DNA of 64,000 bases, from positions 186,001 to 250,000 of the forward strand of contig NZ_JNLL01000001.1 in assembly GCF_000703085.1 (NCBI RefSeq). The letters run 5' to 3'. The position numbers were made by a program, and so were the translations under genes. This DNA is from Persephonella sp. KM09-Lau-8 (lineage in GTDB: Bacteria; Aquificota; Aquificia; Aquificales; Hydrogenothermaceae). Positions 38,601-47,227 of this stretch are shown one piece after another (within the stretch, counting starts at the first letter, position 1; each line of letters starts with the position of its first letter). Below the pieces are notes generated by a model. The model had not been told where the DNA came from and ran no database searches. It saw only the letters and a program-made list of their open reading frames with translations.

Positions 38601-39163
38601 CTGAAACAGAAGGCTGGCAAAAAGATGAGGATGCAAATAGAGAACCCCTTGAAAATATAATAGGTACTGCAGAACTTGTTATGAACTTTCCCCGTTCAAC
38701 GAAACCACCTTACAGATGTCTTGCAGATTATTTCCACAATGACAGGCATGATGTTGTGGCTTTTACAGTGGTTTCTGCAGGGGATAAGCTTTCTGAGTAT
38801 GAAAACCAGCTTTTCAAGGAAGGAAAATACAAGGAATACCATCTTATTCATGGTCTTGGTGTAGAGCTTGCAGAAGCACTGGCAGAGATAGTTCACAAAC
38901 AGATTAGAATAGAGCTTGGAATTGCAAAAGATGAAGGGGGAAGCCTTGAGGATGTAAACTGGCAGATTAGAAAGTATCAGGGAGCAAGATACTCTCCGGG
39001 TTATCCAGCCTGCCCAGACCTTAGCTTGAATGAAAAAATATTTAAACTCCTGAAACCTGAAGAGCTTGGAATAACCCTTACAGAAAACTATCTGATAGTC
39101 CCAGAACAATCAACAGACGCTATAGTGGTCTATCACCCAGAGGCAACTTATTTTGCAGTTTAA
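35603..39163 (+). CDS. metH: Cobalamin-dependent methionine synthase MetH
   Basis: This 1186-residue protein is a full-length, four-module MetH. The homocysteine/zinc domain is at about residues 1-300 (DGAMGTMIQ, GGCCGTTPAHI). The methyl-THF pterin domain is at about 335-600 (LVGERTNATGSKKF). The B12 cap and binding domain is at about 640-880, with the cobalt-ligand His in GDVHDVGKN. The C-terminal activation domain is at about 900-1180, with AdoMet motif ARYSPGYPACPDL. It methylates homocysteine with B12. No cobalamin riboswitch is visible in the 214-base gap before it, which holds the divergent speH promoter. The ribosome site is weak (AAGGTATGTGGA). Confidence 0.97.
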   Translation: MADLRQLIKEKVLVIDGAMGTMIQSMIVPMDAWQGKVGCNEVLNVGAPDIIRSIHEKYAQAGADLIKTNTFGALPWVLEEYDISDRAYELAKAGAELVRQVCDRYSTPEKPRFVAGSLGPGTKLPSLGHIHYDEMYEGYKIAAKGLIHGGVDVFLLETFQDPLQIKAALHAVQDAAKEEGKDIPVMVSATIELSGTMLIGTDAQTLAVIMEPFDILSLGFNCGTGPDQIEQHLKKLSEVWPKPISIHSNAGLPENRGGHTYYPMGAEEFAEKESRFLDIDGVAIVGGCCGTTPAHIKVLADKVAGRKPKPPKGKQPRALASLYGIQPLKQEPPPFLVGERTNATGSKKFRELLLEENYDAILSVAQEQVKAGAHALDVSVNFAGRDEIKDMKEVISRFNEKIPIPLMPDSTQPPALETALKLIGGRPILNSANLEDGEEKFNKVCQLAKRYGAAVVLLTIDEKGMAKTKERKVEVAERMYKLATEKHGLHPEDLVFDVLTFTVGSGDEEYRDAAIQTIEAIKEIRKRHPEVGFVLGISNVSFGLDMTARKYLNSVFLHHCVEAGLTMAIVNPKHLIPYHKISEEDRKVCENLLFNRWENGEDPLFKFIQHFSNAKDRDLKAEEDELKKLPIEERIKKLLIDGEKDKLIQAVEEARHTIPPEKIINEILIDAMKVVGDLFGEGKMQLPFVLQSAEAMKAAVDYLNQYLPKKKKEKQTTLILGTVKGDVHDVGKNLVDIILTNNGFKVVNIGIKVELEEFLKAYEEHNADAIGMSGLLVKSTLEMKNNLEEMQKRGLKVPVLLGGAALNKAFVDEYCRPIYDGPIFYCRDAFDGIEAMTRIEKWDGVSPLDTDLGYDKEEEKIEEKLKEPKEEVKIPPISQIKMPDRSVPVPVPPFWGRKIWIYPDMEDKKLYRYIQDLAFKWINKGGLFKRAWGYTRSGKTKEEYEKLKKEEILPTFERLKNLLIEENIFQPKIIYGYWPCRSDFPEENEENRECSLLIFPETEGWQKDEDANREPLENIIGTAELVMNFPRSTKPPYRCLADYFHNDRHDVVAFTVVSAGDKLSEYENQLFKEGKYKEYHLIHGLGVELAEALAEIVHKQIRIELGIAKDEGGSLEDVNWQIRKYQGARYSPGYPACPDLSLNEKIFKLLKPEELGITLTENYLIVPEQSTDAIVVYHPEATYFAV

Positions 39164-39215
39164 CAATTATTAATCTTTCGATAGCTTTTTTAAAGTGCCT
39201 GTCCCGAGATTATTT

Positions 39216-39258
39216 CTAATTAACTATTGATTTTTATCAATAATTAGTAAAAATCAAT
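39216..39258 (+). promoter_or_regulatory. Two mutually exclusive hairpins upstream of the large lipoprotein gene
   Basis: Structure 1 pairs CTAAT plus TATTGAT (39216-39231) with ATCAATA plus ATTAG (39236-39247). Structure 2 pairs ATTGATTTTTA (39226-39236) with TAAAAATCAAT (39248-39258) over 11 perfect base pairs. The two share bases and cannot form together. It could be an operator for a dimeric regulator or an attenuator-like switch. Its AT-richness lowers confidence. Confidence 0.35.
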
Positions 39259-39321
39259 TTCAATATAAGAATATATCCATATTTTTATTAATGAATGAAC
39301 TCGGGAAGGAGGTTTATAATC

Positions 39322-42237
39322 ATGAGACATTGGAAAACTGGATTGGCTGCTATGTTTTTATTAGGAATTTCTTCTATTTTTTACAGTTGTTGGGATAGTG
39401 ATGATAGTGGCTCTTCGAGTTCATCAGAACCTTTAGTAACAATATCGGAAACAGGAAAAGGATATGCCATGTTGGGTAATCTTGCAGGTGCAACAGTAGA
39501 AATATTTAAATTAAATTCTGATGGAACCATAAAGTTAGTAGCAACAGAAGAAACATCCGATGGAAACACATTGGATGAGATAGGACTATTCAATACTCAT
39601 TATAATGAACTTGAGGATAACTCCTTATATATTTATCAGGTGAAAGGAGGATGTGACTGGGATGCGGATGATGATGGAATAAAAGATAATCAATGTACAC
39701 CGAATAATGGAGTAATCAGAGCTCTGGTAACTGGGGAAGAAGTAAAGAATCTTAAAGATTCAAAATTAATTATAAGTTATTTAACTGAATTGCAATATAA
39801 ATTCGTGGTTAAGTACCTAAAAAACTATTTACATGATGGAGATGGTTTAAATATAGATGAAATTAATAATATTCTGAAAATAAGAGATGAAATTATTCTT
39901 GATTTAATTAAAACCGATTTGAACAAAGATGGAAAAATAAATGAAATAGATATCCTCTCTTTTAAACCTGCTAGAGATAAGGAAACTTTGAGTGAATCTG
40001 TTAAGAAAGATATGGACTCTATAATAAGCAGTATTAGAGATAATGAATTTCCAGATATTACAAAAATTTCATGTTTATATAATGAAGATAGGAATTACGG
40101 ATTTGATCTAACAGCAATAGGAATAGAACCTCCTGTAATGCTTATTCAAAAAATGGACTATGAAGATAGTCAATATATTTACCTCTTAAAATATACTTTG
40201 GATCTGCCAAATATTGTCCCGCAGTATATTTATAAATTGGATATTTCTAATATTAATGATTTGAAAGTTGTTGGCTCCTACAATCTGGAAAATATAGGTA
40301 GTGATGGTAATAATAACTCTTTAAAAGATATATTAGTGAGTAATGGGGAAATTTACATTATTATAGGTGGAGTTCCATATATAATAAATATGAGTGATAA
40401 TTCTATTTTGGAATTACCAATTTTAGAAAACGATGAAATTGCTACATATATCCGTGTGTTTGATTCTATTGCCGTTTTAAAAATCCATACATCTACAGGG
40501 AATAGGATAAAAGTAGTGGATCTTTCAAACAATCAAATTTTGGATGAATTTGAAGAACCTGATGGAACTACAAACGTAGCTTTTTATAGAGGTAAGCTTT
40601 ATATAACATCGCATTTTGGTATATATACAAAAAGTGTAGGAGAAAATAGTTCTTATGAAAGGTTGTATGAAGATGAAAATATTGATTGTATTGATATTGC
40701 AGCAAAAGATAATTATATCTATGCTTTATGCCAAGATGAGGAGTATAAACTCTATATTTTTGAAGCATCAGATAGTAACCAACCTATAGGAAATGTTACT
40801 CTTTTCTCAGAAGAATCAGGAGGTTTTATATTAGACTCAAATATGATAACTCGTATTAAAAAGATTTCAAATAATTTTGTTTATCTAACTTTAAATGGTA
40901 AAGTAAATGTAGTAAATATAGTTGATAAGTCACATCCATACGTATCATACGTATCTTTTACCGAAGAAACTCCTTTTACATTAATGGGAAATATGGGTCT
41001 AATTATGATAGGTAATTATCTTATTTCAGGAGATTCTGAATTTTCGGATAGAGACCCTCAAAATAATTCAGCAGTTCTCTATATATCTCAATTAGAATTT
41101 CCTGAAAATCCACATGTAGTTTATAATATTGATGATAGCTATTTTAGTGGAAATATGTACAAAAAAGATAATACTCTTTATTTCTTTTTATATCCCATGA
41201 ATGGAACAGCAAGAATAAAAGAAATAGACTTAGTTGAGAAGTTCCCTAAATTGGCAAATTTAAGTGAATTTTGTTCTATGTTATATAGTGATAGATTCAA
41301 CAATAACATGTCTAAAATGTTAGTAGATATTGTTTCTTTGGATAGTTCAGAGAAAAAAGTAGTGCATGTTTTTGGACGCTATCTTTATAGTTATATATGT
41401 GACGATGAAGGTACAGGAGACTGGATTGAATATAAAGGTGTATTAAAAGAAGATTCTAATCGTAGCGATTTAACAAATGTTTATGACATGTATGTATTTA
41501 ATTCTAGCTTTAATGTAAATAATGAATATAGTACAGAGATTTATATTGCTGGTGAGAGAGGGTTTTATAAAGCAAGAGCAGTAACTACATATGATAGTAA
41601 TCAGGATAAATATTACATTGATGTAAATATTGAAACAAATTTACAAATAGGTAAACCCTGTAAATTATTTATAAATAAAGAAAATACTTATGCTTATGTT
41701 CTAAGCAAATCCGTAACAAATAAATATTTATACATTATTCCATTGGATGATGCTTCTCTAAATAATCTCCAAAATCGTGAAGTAAGATGTGATGGAAATC
41801 TTGAAATTCCTTGTCTTCTTGTAGAGAATAATGCTGATACAGATGACATTGGTATTGCTGACTTGATAAAAGATGGAGATTATATTTATGTTTTAACTGA
41901 AAGTGGATTAAAGATAATAGATGTATCTATACCTGAAAATTCACAAATTATTGGTCAGTTTAATGGCGAATTTAGTAAAATTGCAAAAGAAGGAGATATT
42001 CTATATTTATTAACAGCATCTCATGGTTGTTATAGCATTGAATGTGGTTTTGAAGAGTTTACTCAAATTGTTATTATGGATGTTTCTAATCCGGGAAATC
42101 CTCAGAAAATAAAAAATATTTCTATATCAGCTCGAATAGTGGATATTAAATTATACAATGGTAAAATTTATGCATCTTCAGATAAAGGAATGTTTATAAT
42201 TGATCCATACATAGATGATCCATTAAAAGCTGAATAA
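39322..42237 (+). CDS. Large surface lipoprotein with LVIVD-type beta-propeller repeats
   Basis: The 971-residue protein starts at the ATG at 39322, behind GGAAGGAGGT. An in-frame ATG at 39295 is rejected because it lies before that site. A lipoprotein signal (Cys at residue 23) is followed by a Ser/Asp spacer. A calcium-type loop DWDADDDGIKDNQC (about 111-124) and an EF-hand/dockerin-like DLNKDGKINEIDI (about 204-216) come next. A long series of repeats then reads ...IYVLTESGLKIIDVSIPENSQIIG... or similar, as in LVIVD propellers. It is probably exported and attached to the outer membrane. Function is unknown; adhesion or a cell-surface scaffold is a guess. Confidence 0.7.
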   Translation: MRHWKTGLAAMFLLGISSIFYSCWDSDDSGSSSSSEPLVTISETGKGYAMLGNLAGATVEIFKLNSDGTIKLVATEETSDGNTLDEIGLFNTHYNELEDNSLYIYQVKGGCDWDADDDGIKDNQCTPNNGVIRALVTGEEVKNLKDSKLIISYLTELQYKFVVKYLKNYLHDGDGLNIDEINNILKIRDEIILDLIKTDLNKDGKINEIDILSFKPARDKETLSESVKKDMDSIISSIRDNEFPDITKISCLYNEDRNYGFDLTAIGIEPPVMLIQKMDYEDSQYIYLLKYTLDLPNIVPQYIYKLDISNINDLKVVGSYNLENIGSDGNNNSLKDILVSNGEIYIIIGGVPYIINMSDNSILELPILENDEIATYIRVFDSIAVLKIHTSTGNRIKVVDLSNNQILDEFEEPDGTTNVAFYRGKLYITSHFGIYTKSVGENSSYERLYEDENIDCIDIAAKDNYIYALCQDEEYKLYIFEASDSNQPIGNVTLFSEESGGFILDSNMITRIKKISNNFVYLTLNGKVNVVNIVDKSHPYVSYVSFTEETPFTLMGNMGLIMIGNYLISGDSEFSDRDPQNNSAVLYISQLEFPENPHVVYNIDDSYFSGNMYKKDNTLYFFLYPMNGTARIKEIDLVEKFPKLANLSEFCSMLYSDRFNNNMSKMLVDIVSLDSSEKKVVHVFGRYLYSYICDDEGTGDWIEYKGVLKEDSNRSDLTNVYDMYVFNSSFNVNNEYSTEIYIAGERGFYKARAVTTYDSNQDKYYIDVNIETNLQIGKPCKLFINKENTYAYVLSKSVTNKYLYIIPLDDASLNNLQNREVRCDGNLEIPCLLVENNADTDDIGIADLIKDGDYIYVLTESGLKIIDVSIPENSQIIGQFNGEFSKIAKEGDILYLLTASHGCYSIECGFEEFTQIVIMDVSNPGNPQKIKNISISARIVDIKLYNGKIYASSDKGMFIIDPYIDDPLKAE

Positions 42238-42240
42238 TCA

Positions 42241-42266
42241 AAAAGGGGCTATATAGCCCCTTTTTT
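42241..42266. terminator. Bidirectional terminator between lipoprotein and HDOD genes
   Basis: AAAAGGGGCTATATAGCCCCTTTT is a perfect palindrome, 42241-42264, with T runs on either strand. It lies between two convergent genes. Confidence 0.92.
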
Positions 42267-43431
42267 AAACAAGATTTATTTCTTCAAACCAGGCGAATGC
42301 TTTTAACTGGGCAGACATAACATCATTCAGGTGGAGGCCTAATTTTTCAATGGTATCTGAGGCCTCTCCTATTTTTCCCTCTTCTGTTTTTTCAACTATA
42401 AACAGAAGTTTTCCTAACACTCCTTCTTTTTTAGAAATGGCGTTTATAATTTCCTCATCAAGATTTAATTCTTTACCTAATTTTTCAGGGGAGACTCCGA
42501 GTAATTTATCAACGAGGGATAAAATTCCAACCAAGAAAGCCTTTTCAGTTTCTTCATCAGGAAGGCCTATCTGTTGGGCTAAAATTTCCATTGTTTTTCC
42601 TCTTTCTGCAGAAACCTCAAGTAATGTTTCTGCAAAAGGCTCATTTTCTCCTGCCCTATACAGAAATAGCAATAACCACTGGAGCAGATTTCTCTGACCC
42701 AGTATTGATATTGCATGCCTGATAGAAGTAATCTTACTACGGAAGCTAAAAGCTGCAGAGTTAACATATCTTAAGAGACTAATGCTTAAATCAGGATTTC
42801 TTTTGATTAATTCTTCAATCTCTTTAGGATTAAAGTTCTCCCTTACCTTTGTAAAAAGTTCCATTACAGCAAGTTTTGAAGGGTTTATCTTTTTCTCAAC
42901 AATAGTTGCAGGTTTGAATATAAAATCACCTTTAAAATACTTGAATCCCTCATTTACAAGGTCATTGAACTCTTCCATAGTGTATATATCTGTGATTATG
43001 GCCTTATCCTTTAGCATATAAATCTGTGAGTCTATATCATCAATACTGACAAATATATAATCAGCAAGGTCTTTAACCTTTTCAAAATCTGAATCATAAA
43101 CAAAAGAAAATCTAAAAAATTCCTTTTTTAACTCTTTTATAATTGCAATTAGCTCATCGCTAAGAGAAAAAGTGTCAAGTAAAAATATAATCTGGTCAGT
43201 GGGAAGATAATCAAGGATATCATGGGTTAGTATTTCAGGTTCAACTTTCAGAAATACAGGATAACTTCCTGAAAGTTTTTTCAGGTCTGTATGGACAAGA
43301 ATGTCTGCCAGTTCCTTTACGGATACAGGTTTATCTTCATAATCTTTCACAGACAGAAAATATCCAAAAATTTTTTTATGTTTGTCCAGTATGGGAACTT
43401 TGGTAAGGTAGAACTCTCCGGAAAAGGCCAT
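42265..43431 (-). CDS. EAL-like/HDOD signalling protein (YuxH-type)
   Basis: The 388-residue protein has an N-terminal half with EAL-fold spacing (FYLTKVPILDKHKKIFGYFL..., GDFIFKP near residue 170) but without the catalytic ExLxR, so it is probably inactive toward c-di-GMP. The C-terminal HDOD domain is at about 190-390 (NPDLSISLLRYVNSAAF, SIRHAISILGQRNLLQWL). Such proteins work in regulatory networks for motility and pili. The ATG at 43431 is chosen; a GTG at 43443 overlapping the ymdB stop has its purine-rich site too close. It is last in the minus-strand run. Confidence 0.8.
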   Translation of the reverse strand: MAFSGEFYLTKVPILDKHKKIFGYFLSVKDYEDKPVSVKELADILVHTDLKKLSGSYPVFLKVEPEILTHDILDYLPTDQIIFLLDTFSLSDELIAIIKELKKEFFRFSFVYDSDFEKVKDLADYIFVSIDDIDSQIYMLKDKAIITDIYTMEEFNDLVNEGFKYFKGDFIFKPATIVEKKINPSKLAVMELFTKVRENFNPKEIEELIKRNPDLSISLLRYVNSAAFSFRSKITSIRHAISILGQRNLLQWLLLFLYRAGENEPFAETLLEVSAERGKTMEILAQQIGLPDEETEKAFLVGILSLVDKLLGVSPEKLGKELNLDEEIINAISKKEGVLGKLLFIVEKTEEGKIGEASDTIEKLGLHLNDVMSAQLKAFAWFEEINLV

Positions 43432-43439
43432 AATTTTTT

Positions 43440-44213
43440 TCACTCCTCTTCAAGCTTTAGTCTTATAATTTCGGTTTTTTCTTCTGTCTTTTTAACAAAT
43501 ATTGCCTGAAATATTAAGGGGCCCTTTGCTACATCATATTTAACAGGCATTCCTGTTATAAATTTCTGGATTGGTTCCTCAATTTTCATCCCAATTACAG
43601 AGTATTTGGGTCCCGTAAGGCCTACATCTGTGATATAGGCTGTTCCTTTTGGAAGTATCATATCATCGGCGGTAGCCACATGGGAATGGGTTCCAAAAAC
43701 AATATCTGCCCTCCCATCAACATAATATCCAAAGGCTGTTTTTTCTGAAGTTGCTTCTGCATGGAAATCCACAATTATGTAATCAACTTCCTCTTTAATT
43801 TTTTCATAAATCTCATCAAATTTTCTAAATGGACAATCAAGGGGAATTCCCATAAAAACCCTTCCCATCAGATTTATAACTGCTATCTTTTTGCCATTTT
43901 TTTCGTAAATGCCGTATCCTCTACCAAGGGCCTGGGGAGGGTAGTTGGCAGGTCTTAAAAGTTTTTCTTCCTGATCAATAAACTGGGTAATCTCTTTTTT
44001 GTCAAATATATGATTTCCTGAGGTTATTACATCAATTCCCATAGACAGAAGTTCATCATAAACTTTTTTTGTTAAACCAAAACCACCTGCAGCATTTTCT
44101 CCATTTAAAACTATAAAATCCGGCTGATGTTTTTCCTTAACCTCAGGGAGAAAACGCTTTAAGGCATTTCTCCCTGTTCTTCCGATAACATCGCCAATAC
44201 ATAAAAATTTCAT
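43440..44213 (-). CDS. ymdB: YmdB-family metallophosphoesterase
   Basis: The 257-residue protein matches the YmdB/TIGR00282 family throughout. It has FLCIGDVIGRTGRNAL, the metal ligands in NGENAAGGFG and TSGNHIFDKKE, DFHAEATSEK, and GTHSHVATADD. In Bacillus YmdB hydrolyses 2',3'-cyclic nucleotides and affects biofilm and flagella, and its gene is next to rny. Here rny is close by (45566-47227) but an ammonium transporter lies between. It overlaps the downstream HDOD gene region at its stop. Confidence 0.92.
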   Translation of the reverse strand: MKFLCIGDVIGRTGRNALKRFLPEVKEKHQPDFIVLNGENAAGGFGLTKKVYDELLSMGIDVITSGNHIFDKKEITQFIDQEEKLLRPANYPPQALGRGYGIYEKNGKKIAVINLMGRVFMGIPLDCPFRKFDEIYEKIKEEVDYIIVDFHAEATSEKTAFGYYVDGRADIVFGTHSHVATADDMILPKGTAYITDVGLTGPKYSVIGMKIEEPIQKFITGMPVKYDVAKGPLIFQAIFVKKTEEKTEIIRLKLEEE

Positions 44214-44226
44214 TTTCTTTCCTTAC

Positions 44227-45453
44227 CTAAAACTTTATTGGTTCGTTCATAACCCTTTCACCATGAATTCTTTCATCAAGTCCTTCTATTTCATAATCTT
44301 TAGGAACTCTAAGACCAACAATAATATCAACTAATTTGAATATGATTGCAGAAACAACGATTGTATATATACCCACAGCAATGATACCAATTATCTGTGG
44401 CATTAATTGTGAAGCACTTCCATAAATAATTCCGGCAACATCTCCTATCTCTGGATTTGCAAATACAGCCAGTAATAAAGCCCCAAGCATTCCACCTACA
44501 CCGTGAACACCGAAAACGTCCAGAGAGTCATCGTAGCCAACTTTATTTTTAACATATACAACAGCTATAAAACATACAATACCTGCAAGAATTCCGATAA
44601 TTAAAGCTGCACCAAGGTCAACAAAACCTGAAGCAGGTGTTATTGTTGCAAGTCCTGCAATTATTCCTGTAAATAATCCTAAGGATGTTGGTTTTTTGAA
44701 TAATATCCATTCAAGGAACATCCATGTTAAACCACCCATGAATGCAGCGATAGATGTTGTAAATGCTGCTGATACAGCCTGTGCTGATATTCCAAGTGCG
44801 GAACCACCGTTAAATCCAAACCATCCAAACCATAAAAGACCTGTTCCTATTGCAACGAGTGCAAGATTAGCAGGTAACATTAAAGGCTCTTTCCTTTTAC
44901 CTAATATAAATGCCCCAACCAGTGCACCAAGTCCTGACGTTTCATGAACAACCAGACCACCTGCAAAATCAAGTGTTCCTACGTTGGAAAGCCATCCACC
45001 ACCCCAAATCCAGTGGGCTACAGGGAAATAAACGAATATTCCCCATAATGCAGATACAAGCAGCCATGCAGAGAATTTCATTCTTTCAATAAAGGCACCT
45101 GCCATAAGGGCAACGGTAATTGCTGCAAATGTCATCTGGAAAAATATAAATAAATAATGATAAAGATTTTCTGCTGCAGGTGCAGGGTCAGAAGGTTTTA
45201 TTCCTGATAATAGGAAATACTGTAGATTTCCTATTATACCACCAATATCATTTCCAAATGTTAAAGAGTATCCAAATAAAATCCAGAGCAGGCTAACAAC
45301 ACCAAATGTTGCAAAAACCATCATGATAGTGTTCAAGATATTCTTTGTTCTGGTGAGACCTCCGTAAAAAATAGCAAGTCCTGGAATAGACATTAATAAA
45401 ACAAGGGCTGTTGAAACTAAAATCCAGACGTTATCTGCAGGGGCGATTTTCAT
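44227..45453 (-). CDS. amt: Ammonium transporter (second Amt paralogue)
   Basis: The 408-residue protein has about 11 helices and all Amt hallmarks: FYGGLTRTKN, AHWIWGGGWL, DFAGGLVVHETSG, and the second pore His in DVFGVHGVGGM. Unlike AmtB at 5762 it starts directly with helix 1 (MKIAPADNVWILV) and has no signal peptide. No PII gene is adjacent. It could be a high-affinity or regulatory Amt, or a sensor, but nothing fused to it supports sensing. AGGAGGAG precedes the ATG. It sits between rny and ymdB, which are neighbours in many bacteria. Confidence 0.95.
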   Translation of the reverse strand: MKIAPADNVWILVSTALVLLMSIPGLAIFYGGLTRTKNILNTIMMVFATFGVVSLLWILFGYSLTFGNDIGGIIGNLQYFLLSGIKPSDPAPAAENLYHYLFIFFQMTFAAITVALMAGAFIERMKFSAWLLVSALWGIFVYFPVAHWIWGGGWLSNVGTLDFAGGLVVHETSGLGALVGAFILGKRKEPLMLPANLALVAIGTGLLWFGWFGFNGGSALGISAQAVSAAFTTSIAAFMGGLTWMFLEWILFKKPTSLGLFTGIIAGLATITPASGFVDLGAALIIGILAGIVCFIAVVYVKNKVGYDDSLDVFGVHGVGGMLGALLLAVFANPEIGDVAGIIYGSASQLMPQIIGIIAVGIYTIVVSAIIFKLVDIIVGLRVPKDYEIEGLDERIHGERVMNEPIKF

Positions 45454-45532
45454 TTTTTGCTCCTCCTAACCTTATTATTTATGAGGATAACCTGAAAATT
45501 ATAAATCAAAAGAGAAAAAGGAGGAAATAAAG

Positions 45533-45558
45533 AAAGGGGCTAACTATATAGCCCCTTT
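45533..45558 (-). terminator. Terminator between rny and the second amt
   Basis: AAAGGGGCTA (45533-45542) pairs with TAGCCCCTTT (45549-45558). On the minus strand it follows the rny stop and runs into TTTCTTTATTT. Confidence 0.8.
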
Positions 45559-45565
45559 AAACTGA

Positions 45566-47227
45566 TTACTTGGCAACTTCTACAAATCTTGATTCTCTGA
45601 TGGTTGTTACCTTGATTTGCCCTGGGAACTCTACTTCTTTTTCAATTCTTTTTGCGATTTCTTTTGTCAGGAGATATGCCTCTTCATCTGATAATTTCTC
45701 TGCATTTACGATAATTCTAACCTCTCTACCTGCCTGTATAGCAAATGATTTTTCAACATTTTCAAATGAGTTTACAATAGCTTCAATTTTTTCCAGTCTG
45801 TTGATATAAGACTGGAGTGCTTCTCTTCTTGCCCCTGGTCTGGCTGCTGATAAAGCATCTGCAGCAGCTACTAAAACTGCTTCTGGATATCTTGCAGGCT
45901 CATCATTGTGGTGGTAAAGGATTGCGTTTATAACCACGTCAGGCTCTCCATATCTTTTTGCAAGTTCTGCACCAACTTTTGAGTGGGAACCTCCTACCTC
46001 GTGGGAGATAGACTTTCCAATATCATGCATTAAACCACCTCTTCTGGCTGCTTTTTCATCAAGCCCCAGTTCAGCAGCCATCATTCCTGCAAGGTATGCA
46101 ACTTCTTTTGTATGCAGCAGAACGTTTTGGGTATAGGATGTTCTATAGTATAGTTTTCCTATGTAGTAATAAAGTTCAGGATGGACATCTGTAAATCCAA
46201 GCTCAAGACATGTTTCCTCACCAAGTTTTCTGACCTTGGCTTCCATTTCTTCTTTTACTTTTGATACTACCTCTTCGATTCTTCCTGGATGTATTCTTCC
46301 GTCTGCTATTAATCTCTCGAGGGATTCTTTTGCTATTTCCCTTCTGAGAGGGTCAAATGATGAAATTGTAACAATATCAGGGGTGTCATCAATAATCAGG
46401 TCAACTCCTGTTTCCATCTCAAATGCTCTGATATTTCTACCTTCTCTTCCGATAATTCTACCTTTCAGGTCGTTGGAAGGCAGGTCTACAACAGAAATGG
46501 TGTATGAGGTTGTAATTTCTGGGGCAAGTCTCTGGATGGCTGTTACCAGGTTCCATTTTGCCTCTTTTTCGGCCTCTTTCCTTGCCTCTTCTTCTATCTC
46601 TTTCATCAGTTTGGCAGCTTCTAACCTTGCTTCTTCTTCAACTTTTTTCATAAGCTCTTCTCTGGCTTCTTCTTTTGTCATAGAGGCAATTCTTTGCAGT
46701 TCAAGGATATACTGCTCCTCTGCAGCTTTGATTTTCTGTTCTTTTTCTTCAATCTCTTTCTGGATGGCCTTGATTTCTTCTTCTAACTTTTTGATCTCGT
46801 CCCATTTTTTCTCAAGTTCTTCTTCTCTGTGCTCTATTCTTGCAATTCTTTTCTCAAGCTGTGCTTCCCTTGTCATAAGGGTTTTTTCAAGGTTTTGAAG
46901 TTCTTCTTTCTCTTTCTTAAGCTCTTCTTCAAGTTGTTGTTTTCTTTTGAGAATTTCTTTTTCAATAATAATCTCCTGCTCTTTTTTCAGTTGCAGGGCT
47001 TCATTCTCAATCTCTCTGGCTTTTATTCTTGCCTCTTTTTCTGCCTGTCTGATAATTTCTTCAGCTTTTCTTCTGGCTTCCTCTTCAATTCTATTTTTTT
47101 CAGCAATTATTTTTTCTGCTTCTTTCTCTTTTTCCTGTAATGCTTTTCCTACAGTTGTCTTGCATGCTGCAAATCCTGCAGCACCTCCTACTGCTAAAGC
47201 CGAAACTCCAACTATTATCTCTATCAT
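45566..47227 (-). CDS. rny: Ribonuclease Y
   Basis: The 553-residue protein has an N-terminal membrane helix (about residues 3-24), a very long Glu/Lys/Arg coiled coil (about 30-200), a KH domain with GRIIGREGRNIRAFE, and an HD domain with GGLMHDIGKS and the later His/Asp (ILYHHND). It is the membrane-bound endoribonuclease that begins mRNA decay. The start overlaps the formyl-THF cycloligase stop by four bases. Long plus-strand open frames across its coiled coil are codon artefacts. Confidence 0.96.
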   Translation of the reverse strand: MIEIIVGVSALAVGGAAGFAACKTTVGKALQEKEKEAEKIIAEKNRIEEEARRKAEEIIRQAEKEARIKAREIENEALQLKKEQEIIIEKEILKRKQQLEEELKKEKEELQNLEKTLMTREAQLEKRIARIEHREEELEKKWDEIKKLEEEIKAIQKEIEEKEQKIKAAEEQYILELQRIASMTKEEAREELMKKVEEEARLEAAKLMKEIEEEARKEAEKEAKWNLVTAIQRLAPEITTSYTISVVDLPSNDLKGRIIGREGRNIRAFEMETGVDLIIDDTPDIVTISSFDPLRREIAKESLERLIADGRIHPGRIEEVVSKVKEEMEAKVRKLGEETCLELGFTDVHPELYYYIGKLYYRTSYTQNVLLHTKEVAYLAGMMAAELGLDEKAARRGGLMHDIGKSISHEVGGSHSKVGAELAKRYGEPDVVINAILYHHNDEPARYPEAVLVAAADALSAARPGARREALQSYINRLEKIEAIVNSFENVEKSFAIQAGREVRIIVNAEKLSDEEAYLLTKEIAKRIEKEVEFPGQIKVTTIRESRFVEVAK

